57,588 nucleotides of DNA from M55B154 sp964486725. Its GTDB lineage: Bacteria; Spirochaetota; UBA4802; UB4802. The notes under the pieces were generated by a model, which was not told where the DNA came from, did no database searches, and saw nothing but the letters and a program-made list of their open reading frames with translations. Position 1 is the first letter of the stretch, and each line of letters starts with the position of its first letter. The translations under genes were made by a program, and so were the position numbers. Shown in pieces: positions 7,972 to 16,489 of this stretch. The stretch covers positions 1 through 57,588 of the forward strand of contig CAZAOK010000010.1 of assembly GCA_964486725.1 (NCBI GenBank). The letters run 5' to 3'.

Positions 7972-8487
7972 TTTTTTATAACAATAATCTTTGAAATTGC
8001 AATTTACATAATTATTATAAACTTTTTGTATTGTTAATAATGATTTATAGACATAAAATAAATTATGATGGTTTTCCCCAAAATTCCGGAATGAGCCCAA
8101 TATTTTTTTGTTTCATATCATGAGGACGAAAAGGCTTTCTCATGCGGCATACTGCTTTGATCATGCACAAAGACAATTATAAAAAATCCGTAATTACTCA
8201 GCTGTCATGCTGAATAATCAAAATTATTCTAAAATGAATAATAATCCTGCATCTTCCCCCGCCTTCGGCGGGGGGAGATGCTTAAATTCCTTTTCATTAT
8301 AATGTAAATGATCAATATTTTAGTCATAGCTGAGTAGTCACAAAATCCTTTCTCTGTACCCCTGAGACTCTGTGGTGAATCTTTTTACAAGAGATATTAT
8401 TAACAGAAAAAAAATCACGTTGACAAAATTTGCCCACTGGATGAATCATTATATTACAGAACATATGTATGGTATACGAAAGTTGAC
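7972..8487. other. 516-base gap holding a 142-bp mobile repeat
   Basis: This AT-rich stretch between smpB and mrfA has no convincing gene. Its only clear structure is the 142-bp element at 8195-8336, described separately. A short imperfect inverted repeat CATGAG...CTCATG occurs near 8120-8143. A TTGACA at 8420-8425 lies 63 bases before mrfA but has no good -10 at the right distance. Confidence 0.7.
8195..8336 (-). mobile_element. 142-bp MITE-like element, copy A
   Basis: The element is bounded by 9-bp inverted ends, TACTCAGCT and AGCTGAGTA, and carries a central 15-bp GC-rich hairpin (GCATCTTCCCCCGCC, loop TTC, 8249-8281) in otherwise AT-rich DNA. Its reverse complement matches 47007-47148 over the full 142 bases with only a few differences. 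It encodes nothing. The TA at each outer end is compatible with a TA target-site duplication, as for IS630/mariner-type MITEs. No matching transposase is present in the window. Confidence 0.75.
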
Positions 8488-10776
8488 ATGAATATACAAC
8501 AACTCATAGAGTATCTCAAAAACCAGAACTCCTTTATGGAGAACGTATCACGATGGTGGACGGTTGAGCCGGTGGATGCGAAATTCGCCCTATTCCCCCC
8601 CGGGGCAGATTCGCGAATCGTTGATGTATACAGGAATCGCGGCATTGAACAGCTATACTCCCATCAGCGTGAAGCATATGACGCGGTAATGCGCAATGAA
8701 GATGTGATCATCGTCACACCAACGGCCTCAGGGAAAACTCTTGCCTACAATCTCCCGGTATTGCAGCAAATGATCAGTGATCCCCAGGCCAGGGCATTGT
8801 ACCTGTTTCCCACTAAGGCCCTGTCACAGGACCAGCTGTCAGAACTGCAGGAACTTATCGACGCCGCCGAATGCCAGATCAAAACCTATACTTTTGACGG
8901 TGACACACCACAGTCCGCCCGGAAGGCCATACGTTCTGCGGGAAATATCGTCATCACCAATCCCGACATGCTGCACGCGGGTATACTCCCCCATCACACC
9001 ATATGGGTGAAGCTTTTTGAAAACCTGAAATTCATCGTCATAGATGAGATTCACAGTTATAAGGGGGTGTTTGGCAGTCACTTTGCCAATCTCATCAGGC
9101 GCCTGAAACGCATATGCGCATTTTACGGCAGCAATCCCCGGTTCATATGTTGCTCTGCCACCATCCATAATCCGAAAGAACATGCCGAGCAGCTGGTAAA
9201 CCGCAATTTTACCCTTATCGACAATAATGGCGCCCCCAGGGGAGAAAAACATTACGTAATATACAATCCACCCGTTGTAAACTCGCAGCTTGGCATCAGG
9301 GCATCGGCGGTTAAGGAAGCGGCAAAGGTGGGAGCCCTGATACTTAATAATAAAATTCCCACAATTGTATTTGCACGAAGCAGGCTCAGGGTGGAGATAA
9401 TCGCCACCTATCTGAAAAAGCAGTGCCCGGGAAAAAAAGTTGCCGCCTACAGGGGGGGATTTTTACCCAGTGAAAGAAGAAACATCGAGAAAGGCCTGCG
9501 TAACCGCTCCATACAGGGAGTGGTCTCAACCAATGCACTTGAGCTGGGTATTGACATCGGCATGCTTGACGCTGCCGTTACCGTGGGCTACCCCGGTTCA
9601 ATTTCATCCCTGCATCAGCAGTTTGGAAGGGCCGGAAGACGTGGCACCGCGTCACTGTCTGTCATGATTTCTACCAGTTCTCCCCTCGACCAGTACATCG
9701 CCGCCAACCCGGGGTTCGTACTTTCGTCAAACCCCGAATCGGCAACCATAAACCCTGACAACATCCTGATATTGATGGACCACATAAAATGTGCCGCCTT
9801 TGAGCTACCATTTTCTTACGACGAACGTTTCGCGGATCATCTCAGCACAACCAGGGAAATGCTGGAATACCTTGAAGAGATGGGTATTCTCAAAAGTGCC
9901 GAAGGAAAATATCACTGGATGAGCGATATCTATCCCGCAAACGAGATATCGCTTCGCACCGCGTCACAGGAAAACTTCGTTATAGTGGACAAGCATGACC
10001 ATGCAACCGTGATAGGCGAGGTAGACTATACTTCCGCTCCCACCCTTATACATGAAGACGCCATCTACATTCACCAGGGACGCCAGTATTACATTGATAA
10101 ACTTGACTGGGAACGGCACACGGCCTTCTGCCACGAGATTGAATCGGATTACTACACCGACGCCGAAGAGAAAACCGATCTTCATGTACTGGAACAACAT
10201 CAGTATCGAAATTTGGGTAATGCCGTAATTTCACTTGGTGAGCTTAATGTCAGAACCAAGGCAATCATGTTCAAAAAGATCAAGTTCAATTCACATGAAA
10301 ACCTCGGATGGGGAAAAATATTTCTACCCGAACTCGAGATGCATACTTCATCGGTATGGATCGATTTTGATAACTTATTTCTCGAACAGGCAGCAGGCAG
10401 GGAACGTGCCGGCGAGATACTCTACTCTATCGCCTATATAGTGCGAAACATCGCCCCGCTGTTTACATTAAGTGACATCTCAGATATTCACGTGCAGCAC
10501 CAGACCCGGTCAGGCTTCAGTGGAGAACCAGCGATATATATTTATGATTCTACCCCCGGGGGCGTTGGTATTTCCGAAAGAATTTACAATATTATTGATA
10601 CAATAATTAATGAATCAATCACTGTTATTGCCGGATGCGCCTGTGAAAACGGATGCCCCGGCTGCATCGGCCCGATACCCCATGACAGCGGAAACGCAAA
10701 ATCCATGGTTATACAGGTACTCAGGACACTGATACATGAACCTGAAAGACAAGCTCAAAATATACAGCTCCATTGA
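8488..10776 (+). CDS. mrfA: MrfA-type DEAD/DEAH helicase with DUF1998 zinc domain
   Basis: This 762-residue superfamily 2 helicase has motif I TASGKT (about residues 79-84), a DEIH box (186-189), the SAT motif, and a second RecA lobe with QQFGRAGRRG. The C-terminal half ends in the DUF1998/MrfA-type cluster CACENGCPGC, Cys717, 719, 723 and 726, which binds zinc. MrfA (YprA) of Bacillus is a 3'-5' DNA helicase for repair of mitomycin-type damage and works with the exonuclease MrfB. The next gene is an MrfB homologue overlapping by 41 bases, strongly supporting that pairing. The start is the first ATG of the frame; its ribosome-binding site is weak. Confidence 0.88.
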   Translation: MNIQQLIEYLKNQNSFMENVSRWWTVEPVDAKFALFPPGADSRIVDVYRNRGIEQLYSHQREAYDAVMRNEDVIIVTPTASGKTLAYNLPVLQQMISDPQARALYLFPTKALSQDQLSELQELIDAAECQIKTYTFDGDTPQSARKAIRSAGNIVITNPDMLHAGILPHHTIWVKLFENLKFIVIDEIHSYKGVFGSHFANLIRRLKRICAFYGSNPRFICCSATIHNPKEHAEQLVNRNFTLIDNNGAPRGEKHYVIYNPPVVNSQLGIRASAVKEAAKVGALILNNKIPTIVFARSRLRVEIIATYLKKQCPGKKVAAYRGGFLPSERRNIEKGLRNRSIQGVVSTNALELGIDIGMLDAAVTVGYPGSISSLHQQFGRAGRRGTASLSVMISTSSPLDQYIAANPGFVLSSNPESATINPDNILILMDHIKCAAFELPFSYDERFADHLSTTREMLEYLEEMGILKSAEGKYHWMSDIYPANEISLRTASQENFVIVDKHDHATVIGEVDYTSAPTLIHEDAIYIHQGRQYYIDKLDWERHTAFCHEIESDYYTDAEEKTDLHVLEQHQYRNLGNAVISLGELNVRTKAIMFKKIKFNSHENLGWGKIFLPELEMHTSSVWIDFDNLFLEQAAGRERAGEILYSIAYIVRNIAPLFTLSDISDIHVQHQTRSGFSGEPAIYIYDSTPGGVGISERIYNIIDTIINESITVIAGCACENGCPGCIGPIPHDSGNAKSMVIQVLRTLIHEPERQAQNIQLH

Positions 10777-11947
10777 AACAACCCCCCAGAGCTCAGATCC
10801 GGTATCATTTCTTGAGTCTCTGGGGGGTACACGCAAAACTGACGGCAATTCGGTTTTCTGGAAATTTACCGGGGCATATCCCCTGCACACCATTCTCCCT
10901 GAATATTCCGGTATATCCGGTGAGACACAATTGCGGGGATACTCCGCTTTTCAGGGTAAGGGTGAGATGTTTGACCTGGCTTCACTTCTTTTTTTCGACC
11001 TTGAAACCACCTCCCTGTCCACCGGAACCGGCAACTACCCCTTTCTAACCGGGATCGGATATGTCAGTAATGATAATTTTATTGTAGAACAGTTCTTTAT
11101 GCAGGATTATTCGTCAGAACCGGCCATATTACGAGAGCTTCTGCAGTACTTCCATTCATTTCCTGCACTTGTCACGTTTAATGGGAAAAGCTTTGATGTT
11201 CCCCTTTTGAAAAGCCGTTACAGGCTCAATCGCGTTCCGGGATTTCCAGTGCACATGCACAATATAGACCTGTTGCATCCCTGTCGTGCCATGTTTCGAT
11301 CTGTATATGACAGCTGCTCCCTTAAAACCATGGAAGAACGATCACTGGGTATTTTCAGGGAAGATGACATTCCGGGCTGGCTTATTCCCGACGTTTTCTT
11401 CACCTTCCAGAAAGAAGGCTCTGACCCCAGACTTTCAAACGTTATCCGGCACAACATGGTTGATATAACCTCCATGGCCACCCTTTTGCTGTTTATAGAT
11501 GGGATGTACCAGGTGGTTCGGGAAGGTGATTACCAAAGGCTGCCAGACATGACCCATCTTAATATTGCACGGCATCTCTATCGACGCGACATCGACCTGT
11601 TTATCGATATCGTTAATTTCTGCGGGCATTCCATACTCAATGACCACTCACTATTCAAGAAATACAGTACCGCCCTTAAACGTAAAGGAATGCGTGATCA
11701 GGCCATTACATTCTGGAAGAAAGACATGTCTCTTTTTTCTCTTGAAGAACTGGCGAAGCACAGTGAACATATAGACAACGACTATTTCCAGGCATCAATA
11801 TATTGCCAAACAGCATTTGAACTGATCGATGGTGGTATTTCTTCTATCGAGGGTACTCCCCTTGATAACGAAAAAAAAGACAATCTGCATAATCGTTTTA
11901 CCAGGAGACACAATCGTCTTCAGAAAAAAATCAAGAATAACCGTTGA
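10736..11947 (+). CDS. mrfB: MrfB-type ribonuclease H-like 3'-5' exonuclease
   Basis: The protein has 403 residues. An RNase H-like exonuclease domain begins at FFDLETTSL (Asp88, Glu90), continues with FNGKSFDVPLL (third acidic residue) and closes with RHNMVDITSM, giving a DEDD-type active site. The C-terminal third is helical, like the TPR-type tail of YprB/MrfB. MrfB is the metal-dependent exonuclease partner of the MrfA helicase in excision repair of mitomycin C damage. The ATG lies within the last 41 bases of mrfA, so the two are probably translationally coupled. No glycosylase or UvrA-type gene is nearby. Confidence 0.82.
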   Translation: MNLKDKLKIYSSIETTPQSSDPVSFLESLGGTRKTDGNSVFWKFTGAYPLHTILPEYSGISGETQLRGYSAFQGKGEMFDLASLLFFDLETTSLSTGTGNYPFLTGIGYVSNDNFIVEQFFMQDYSSEPAILRELLQYFHSFPALVTFNGKSFDVPLLKSRYRLNRVPGFPVHMHNIDLLHPCRAMFRSVYDSCSLKTMEERSLGIFREDDIPGWLIPDVFFTFQKEGSDPRLSNVIRHNMVDITSMATLLLFIDGMYQVVREGDYQRLPDMTHLNIARHLYRRDIDLFIDIVNFCGHSILNDHSLFKKYSTALKRKGMRDQAITFWKKDMSLFSLEELAKHSEHIDNDYFQASIYCQTAFELIDGGISSIEGTPLDNEKKDNLHNRFTRRHNRLQKKIKNNR

Positions 11948-11978
11948 CGTTCCGTGCATACATTGTAAAAACACCTTC

Positions 11979-12704
11979 ATGAAACCATATACAGACCTGG
12001 CACCGGCATATGACTCAATGCTCAGGCATGTGGATTACGAGAAGTGGTACCAGTATCTTAAATCCATCATGCACAATTTTATTATAGAACCCAGCCTTCT
12101 GCTTGAACTTGGATGCGGTACCGGCAGGTTTGGTGCCAAGTTCTCAAGGGATGGCTACAAGATATATGGAATGGACCGTTCCATTGAAATGTTACGCGTT
12201 GCAAGGGCCAGGGCGTTTAAGAATTTTCATATTTTTTGTGGTGATATTACTCAATATTCCCTGAAACAAAAATTTGATTTTATTTTTTCAGTACACGATA
12301 CCATGAATTACCTTACTTCAATAGACGGTATTAGAAAAGTGCTGCGGCATACCCGCCAGGTAATGAACAGGTACAGCATATTCATGTTTGATATGACATC
12401 TGAATATAATATTTTAAATAATTTTGACGGCAAAACCACCGGGTACACATCAGGGGGGACACGTATCCTCTGGGACAACGAATATGACCGCAAGAAAAAA
12501 CTGGTATATTCATACCTGACATTCCAAAAACCAGATGGCACATCTACAATGGAAACACACCGTCAAAGAATATACGAGGTTGACGAAATAGCACCAATTA
12601 TCAGGGAAGAGAAACTGGAACTTATAGATGTCTTCAGTGATTACACTTTCGCTCCCGTGTACGATAAAACAGTTATGTCAAATTTTGTATTACGTAAGCG
12701 GTAA
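11979..12704 (+). CDS. class I SAM-dependent methyltransferase
   Basis: The open frame extends upstream to 11829, but the ATG at 11979 (MKPYTDLAPAYDSML) is the natural start and clears the mrfB stop. The 241-residue protein has the SAM-binding loop LLELGCGTGRFG (about 41-52), an acidic residue after the second strand (GMDRS) and the DFIFSVHDTMNYL motif of this family. The tail FTFxxPV-like DYTFAPVYDKT is typical of small-molecule or unassigned methyltransferases of the SAM-type YcgJ/Methyltransf_25 group. The substrate is unknown. It is 31 bases from mrfB and probably in the same transcript. Confidence 0.8.
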   Translation: MKPYTDLAPAYDSMLRHVDYEKWYQYLKSIMHNFIIEPSLLLELGCGTGRFGAKFSRDGYKIYGMDRSIEMLRVARARAFKNFHIFCGDITQYSLKQKFDFIFSVHDTMNYLTSIDGIRKVLRHTRQVMNRYSIFMFDMTSEYNILNNFDGKTTGYTSGGTRILWDNEYDRKKKLVYSYLTFQKPDGTSTMETHRQRIYEVDEIAPIIREEKLELIDVFSDYTFAPVYDKTVMSNFVLRKR

Positions 12705-12715
12705 AAGGGCAGTAT

Positions 12716-13075
12716 ATGGAATACTTTCTTTATTTCATTGGTTTCGTTGCCGGTGTTGCTATATTTCTGTATCTTTTCTCCCTGGTTGAAGACAGCAGGG
12801 AGAAGCTTAAGAAAAGGGGGGCGGCCACCGCCGGCACCGAAAAAAATCCTGCGCAGCAACCCGTGAGTGATGGAACCCCTGCCAGGGCTTATACCTTCCC
12901 ACGGGAACGCATCTGCCCTCTCTGCGGTGCAAGCCTCAGCAAGTACGAGGCATTGTATGCCTCACAGGTAAAAGAGGGAGAGAACAAAAAGATTCTCATA
13001 TACGGATGCAAGTACTGTTACAAGCCCGATGAAGACTCCCGGAAGAGAAAGGTAACAAACATTACTGACGGATGA
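12716..13075 (+). CDS. membrane-anchored zinc-ribbon protein
   Basis: The 119-residue product starts with a single membrane helix (residues 4-23). A basic, Ala-rich linker and a C-terminal zinc-ribbon follow, with pairs CPLC (67, 70) and CKYC (98, 101). I do not recognise a named family. The arrangement suggests a small inner-membrane protein with a cytoplasmic or periplasmic metal-binding knuckle. It follows the methyltransferase by 11 bases and ends 18 bases before the convergent pcm gene. Confidence 0.65.
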   Translation: MEYFLYFIGFVAGVAIFLYLFSLVEDSREKLKKRGAATAGTEKNPAQQPVSDGTPARAYTFPRERICPLCGASLSKYEALYASQVKEGENKKILIYGCKYCYKPDEDSRKRKVTNITDG

Positions 13076-13093
13076 TGATTGTAATAAATACCC

Positions 13094-13759
13094 TCAATCA
13101 TCAATATTGAACCTGTTAATATCAAGTCCGAAGGGACCAATGGCCAGTGGGAACTCACAGAACTCGTGGAAATTCGTGGGATACGCAGTATCGTTATGTT
13201 CATCAACGGTGTTACTCATAACAGCAACCTGTTGCCTGTATGCCGGTCCCATGGGGAATACCATCTTTCCACCTGGTTTCAGGTGAGCCATTAACGGTAT
13301 TGGACGTTTCTGGCAGGCTGCGCAAATTATAATCGCATCAAACCGTCCGAGCTTATCCTCCAGGTAAAAACCGTCACCGGCAAACAACCGTACATTTGAA
13401 ATATCAACATGGTTCATCTTAAGCCTGGCTTCGCGCGCAAAGTTTTCCACGTACTCAATACTATACACATCTTTTGCCATAGTTGATAATAACGCGGTTG
13501 AATATCCTGAGCCTGTTCCGATCTCCAGTACACTCGAGGTCTTTTTCAAATCAAGGTAATGCAGCATCCTGGCAAGTGCCAGAGGTGGGTCACTCGTATG
13601 ACCTGAACCGATGGGTACAGGTTGATCGGTATACAACTTCTTTGAGAATGCTTCATCGAAGAAATCAAGCTGGTTTACCTGCTCATATGCTTCTATAACT
13701 TTTTTTCTAACTTTATTTTTGCGTAATAACTTTATGAATTCTTCTTTTTTCTTTTTCAT
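13094..13759 (-). CDS. pcm: protein-L-isoaspartate O-methyltransferase family
   Basis: The start at 13759 is preferred because AAGG lies six bases upstream; an ATG at 13771 adds four residues. The 221-residue protein has the PCMT hallmarks: the substrate loop VPIGSGHTSDPPLALARML, the SAM loop SVLEIGTGSGYSTALL, and the following YSIEYV. The enzyme methylates L-isoaspartyl residues in aged proteins so they can revert to aspartate. The helix-rich N-terminus is basic. It is convergent with the zinc-ribbon gene and lies downstream of mlaE, with 97 bases between them. Confidence 0.88.
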   Translation of the reverse strand: MKKKKEEFIKLLRKNKVRKKVIEAYEQVNQLDFFDEAFSKKLYTDQPVPIGSGHTSDPPLALARMLHYLDLKKTSSVLEIGTGSGYSTALLSTMAKDVYSIEYVENFAREARLKMNHVDISNVRLFAGDGFYLEDKLGRFDAIIICAACQKRPIPLMAHLKPGGKMVFPMGPAYRQQVAVMSNTVDEHNDTAYPTNFHEFCEFPLAIGPFGLDINRFNIDD

Positions 13760-13856
13760 TACAACCTTCATTTGACTATGTATGCCACTGTATTTTAAGG
13801 TATATTTTTTAATCTGATGTATTCATATTCTTATTGTCACACCAGGGAAGAACATG

Positions 13857-14636
13857 TTATTCTACCAGCTGCATCAAATAAGTTAAAAAGTAATCTGAAA
13901 TAAGAATGGCCATCGATGACTTGACTACAGCCTGTATTGTAGACTTCCCTACTCCCTCGGCCCCACCCCTGGTTGCAAACCCCTGGTAGCATGAGATGAT
14001 TGCAATTTCAATTCCAAAAAACACCGATTTAAAAAGTCCCGTAAGAAAATCGGCCAGGGTGAGATATTGAAATACATTCTGTACATATTTACTAAAGGTT
14101 ATACCAAGGCCGAATTGCGCGATAAAGGCACCCCCAAGAGAGCCTACAACATCTGTAATTATTGTAAGCGTGGGCACCATTACAAGACATGCCAGGAACC
14201 GTGGAACCGAAAGGTAATGTATGGGATTGGCATCCAGGGTTACCAGGGCATCTATCTGTTCGGTCACCTTCATGGTGCCAATCTCTGCGGCAATTGCAGA
14301 TCCAACCCGCCCTGCCAAAAGCAGTGCTGTAAGCACCGGGCACAACTCCCTGAACATGGATATGGTTACCGCACTGCCAATAAATACCGAAGAGCCCGAC
14401 ATAAGCTTATCCATAGCTTTGCCAATCTGAAGAGCCATTACCATACCGGTAAAGAAAAGGGTAATGGTGGTTACCGGCAACGACCGGTAACCGATCTCAA
14501 GCATTTGCTGCATAATGTTCTTGTAATCAAAGGGGCGGCGGAATGTCCATCGTATGGTTTCTTTCAGGAAGATCAGGTGGCCGCCCAATTCTTCAAAAAT
14601 ACGCAGTATACGATTTGCTGTCTCGTTAGAATTCAT
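13857..14636 (-). CDS. mlaE: MlaE/YrbE-type lipid ABC permease
   Basis: The 259-residue protein has five to six membrane helices and conserved MlaE sequences, including TLFFTGMVMALQIG, FRELCPVLTALLLAGRVGSAIAAEIGTMKVTEQIDAL and CYQGF near residue 220. MlaE is the permease of phospholipid (Mla) or Mce-type transporters across the inner membrane. The usual partner genes for the ATPase (mlaF) and the MCE protein (mlaD) are not next to it; both flanks belong to other pathways. It is 25 bases after dnaB and probably forms the tail of that transcript. Confidence 0.9.
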   Translation of the reverse strand: MNSNETANRILRIFEELGGHLIFLKETIRWTFRRPFDYKNIMQQMLEIGYRSLPVTTITLFFTGMVMALQIGKAMDKLMSGSSVFIGSAVTISMFRELCPVLTALLLAGRVGSAIAAEIGTMKVTEQIDALVTLDANPIHYLSVPRFLACLVMVPTLTIITDVVGSLGGAFIAQFGLGITFSKYVQNVFQYLTLADFLTGLFKSVFFGIEIAIISCYQGFATRGGAEGVGKSTIQAVVKSSMAILISDYFLTYLMQLVE

Positions 14637-14661
14637 AAAAAACCCCAGATAAACACCGGTG

Positions 14662-15993
14662 TTATTGGATGGGATGCGACTTCTCCAGTGAGCCGAATTT
14701 GGTAAATTTTTCCCAGAACCTGAGTTCTATTGTACCAATAGGCCCGTTTCGCTGTTTTGCCACAATAATGTCGGCAATGCCTTTGCGTTCGGTATCTTTT
14801 TTAACCCTTTCTTCACGGTATATAAACATTACAACATCAGCATCCTGCTCAATGGCGCCTGATTCCCGAAGGTCAGAAAGCTGGGGTATCTGATCAGTTC
14901 GTGACTCAACTGCACGTGACAACTGGGAAAGCGCAATAACCGGAACATCAAGTTCACGTGCCAACTGCTTCAGCGCGTTTGATATCTCAGCAATCTGCTG
15001 ATGCCTTTCCATGCGTGAGGTGGAGGCAATCAACTGCATGTAATCCACAATAACAAGCCCCACTTTTTCACGCTGGGCAATCCTGCGCGCCCTGGCCCTC
15101 AAATCAAAGATATTAAGACCCGGAGTGTCGTCTATAAATATTGGTGCTTTCTCCAGCCTTCCTGCAGCCTGCACAAGCTTCTTTAATTCTTCGGCGCTTA
15201 TGGAACCTGTTCTAACTTTTTGCGAATCTATCATTGCCTCGATGCAGAGCATTCGTGTTGCAAGCTGCGTTGCGGGCATTTCAAGAGAAAAGAAAAGCAC
15301 GGGCTGCTTGTCTTTTAATCCCACATGATTGGCAATATTTAACGCGAAGGCTGTTTTCCCCATTGAAGGACGTGCTGCCATGATAATCAATTCAGACTCA
15401 TGAAATCCCGTCAGCATCGTATCCATATCGATGTAGCCGCTTGAGAGACCTGTCACCGGCTTTTTTGTTTCATACATATAACCGATATTCTCCATGGTTT
15501 CACGAAGAACATCCGCTATACTCACAAGTTCAGAGGTTATTCTTCTCTGTGTAACCTTGAATATCTCCCGTTCTACTTCGTCTAAAAGTACTTTTGTTTC
15601 ACGGGAAGTGTCATATGATTTTTCGATAATTTCTGATGAAACCTGTATTAACTTCCGCCTCAGGCTCAGTTCTTTTACCCTGTTCGCGTAAAACTCCGCG
15701 TTGGCAGATGTAGAAACTGTTCTGTATAAATCCACCAGGGCGGTGTCGCCCCCAATCTTATCAAATACTTTCGCATCTATAAGCCGCTGCTTTACCGTAA
15801 TAAGGTCTATCGGCATACCTTTCTTTTCCAGCTCACCGATGGCCGAATACACCGTTCTGTGCACATCAAGATAAAAATCCTCCGGCTGGAGGATTTCTAA
15901 TACCTTTAGCAGTGCTTCCTTACTGAGAAGTATTGAAGCAAGACAAGAAGCTTCTGTTTCTACATCCTGTGGCGGCAACGTTTCGATTGCCAT
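14662..15993 (-). CDS. dnaB: replicative DNA helicase DnaB
   Basis: The ATG at 15993 is preferred over the TTG two codons upstream because AGGAG lies six bases before it. The 443-residue protein has the N-terminal primase-binding domain (ASILLSKEALLKVLEILQ), a linker, and a RecA-type ATPase domain with Walker A RPSMGKTAFAL and FSLEMP. It also has the IFIDDTPG, YMQLI and LSQLSR motifs of DnaB. DnaB unwinds DNA at the replication fork as a hexamer. No intein or insertion is visible. The gene lies directly after rplI, an arrangement common in several bacterial phyla. Confidence 0.95.
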   Translation of the reverse strand: MAIETLPPQDVETEASCLASILLSKEALLKVLEILQPEDFYLDVHRTVYSAIGELEKKGMPIDLITVKQRLIDAKVFDKIGGDTALVDLYRTVSTSANAEFYANRVKELSLRRKLIQVSSEIIEKSYDTSRETKVLLDEVEREIFKVTQRRITSELVSIADVLRETMENIGYMYETKKPVTGLSSGYIDMDTMLTGFHESELIIMAARPSMGKTAFALNIANHVGLKDKQPVLFFSLEMPATQLATRMLCIEAMIDSQKVRTGSISAEELKKLVQAAGRLEKAPIFIDDTPGLNIFDLRARARRIAQREKVGLVIVDYMQLIASTSRMERHQQIAEISNALKQLARELDVPVIALSQLSRAVESRTDQIPQLSDLRESGAIEQDADVVMFIYREERVKKDTERKGIADIIVAKQRNGPIGTIELRFWEKFTKFGSLEKSHPIQ

Positions 15994-16006
15994 TGACAAC
16001 TCCTGA

Positions 16007-16450
16007 TTATTCTTTATCTACTATTACTTTAATGGTGGCGGCAACACCCTCATCAAGCTTAACAGGAACCTCGTATTCACCCTTTTTCTTGATAGGTTCA
16101 TCAAGTTGAATCTTTCGCTTATCTACCTGGTATCCTTTTTCGGCCAGGTGTTTGGCAATATCCATTGATGTTACCGATCCAAACAGCTTATCTTCTTCTC
16201 CAACCTGCGCGATTATCTTTATCTCCAGGTTGGCAACAGATTCAGCCATTTTTTCACTCTGACTTCTTCTCTTTTCTTTTTTGAAATTGATAAGTTTTTT
16301 CTGATGACGTATTGCCCGTTCGCTGGATTCATTGTATTGAATAACAAGCCTTTTTGGCAGCAGAAAGTTACGTGCATATCCGTCTGCTACTTCCTTCACA
16401 TCTCCAGCGTCACCCAGATTTGGAATATCTTTCTGTAATATGACCTTCAT
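16007..16450 (-). CDS. rplI: 50S ribosomal protein L9
   Basis: The 147-residue length, the opening MKVILQKDIPNLGDAGDVKEV, the ARNFLLPKRLV motif and the C-terminal domain with KLFGSVTSMDIA identify L9, which binds 23S rRNA near the base of the L1 stalk. GGAG precedes the ATG. It sits between the DUF2232 gene and dnaB, 13 bases from the dnaB start. Confidence 0.97.
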   Translation of the reverse strand: MKVILQKDIPNLGDAGDVKEVADGYARNFLLPKRLVIQYNESSERAIRHQKKLINFKKEKRRSQSEKMAESVANLEIKIIAQVGEEDKLFGSVTSMDIAKHLAEKGYQVDKRKIQLDEPIKKKGEYEVPVKLDEGVAATIKVIVDKE

Positions 16451-16489
16451 AACACTTACTCCAGTATATTGATTGTTTTCAATTCTTTA

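Noticed and set aside
8249..8281. Simple rho-independent terminator of smpB
   Set aside because: The hairpin is part of a 142-bp element repeated at 47 kb, lies 280 bases from smpB and lacks a T-tract. Termination could still be a side effect.
8420..8448. Promoter of mrfA with a TTGACA -35
   Set aside because: The -35 is perfect but no acceptable -10 lies 16-18 bases downstream; the hexamer there reads GAATCA.
7972..8487. tmRNA gene next to smpB
   Set aside because: No alanine-tRNA-like ends or tag reading frame were found in the gap; the only structure is the 142-bp repeat.
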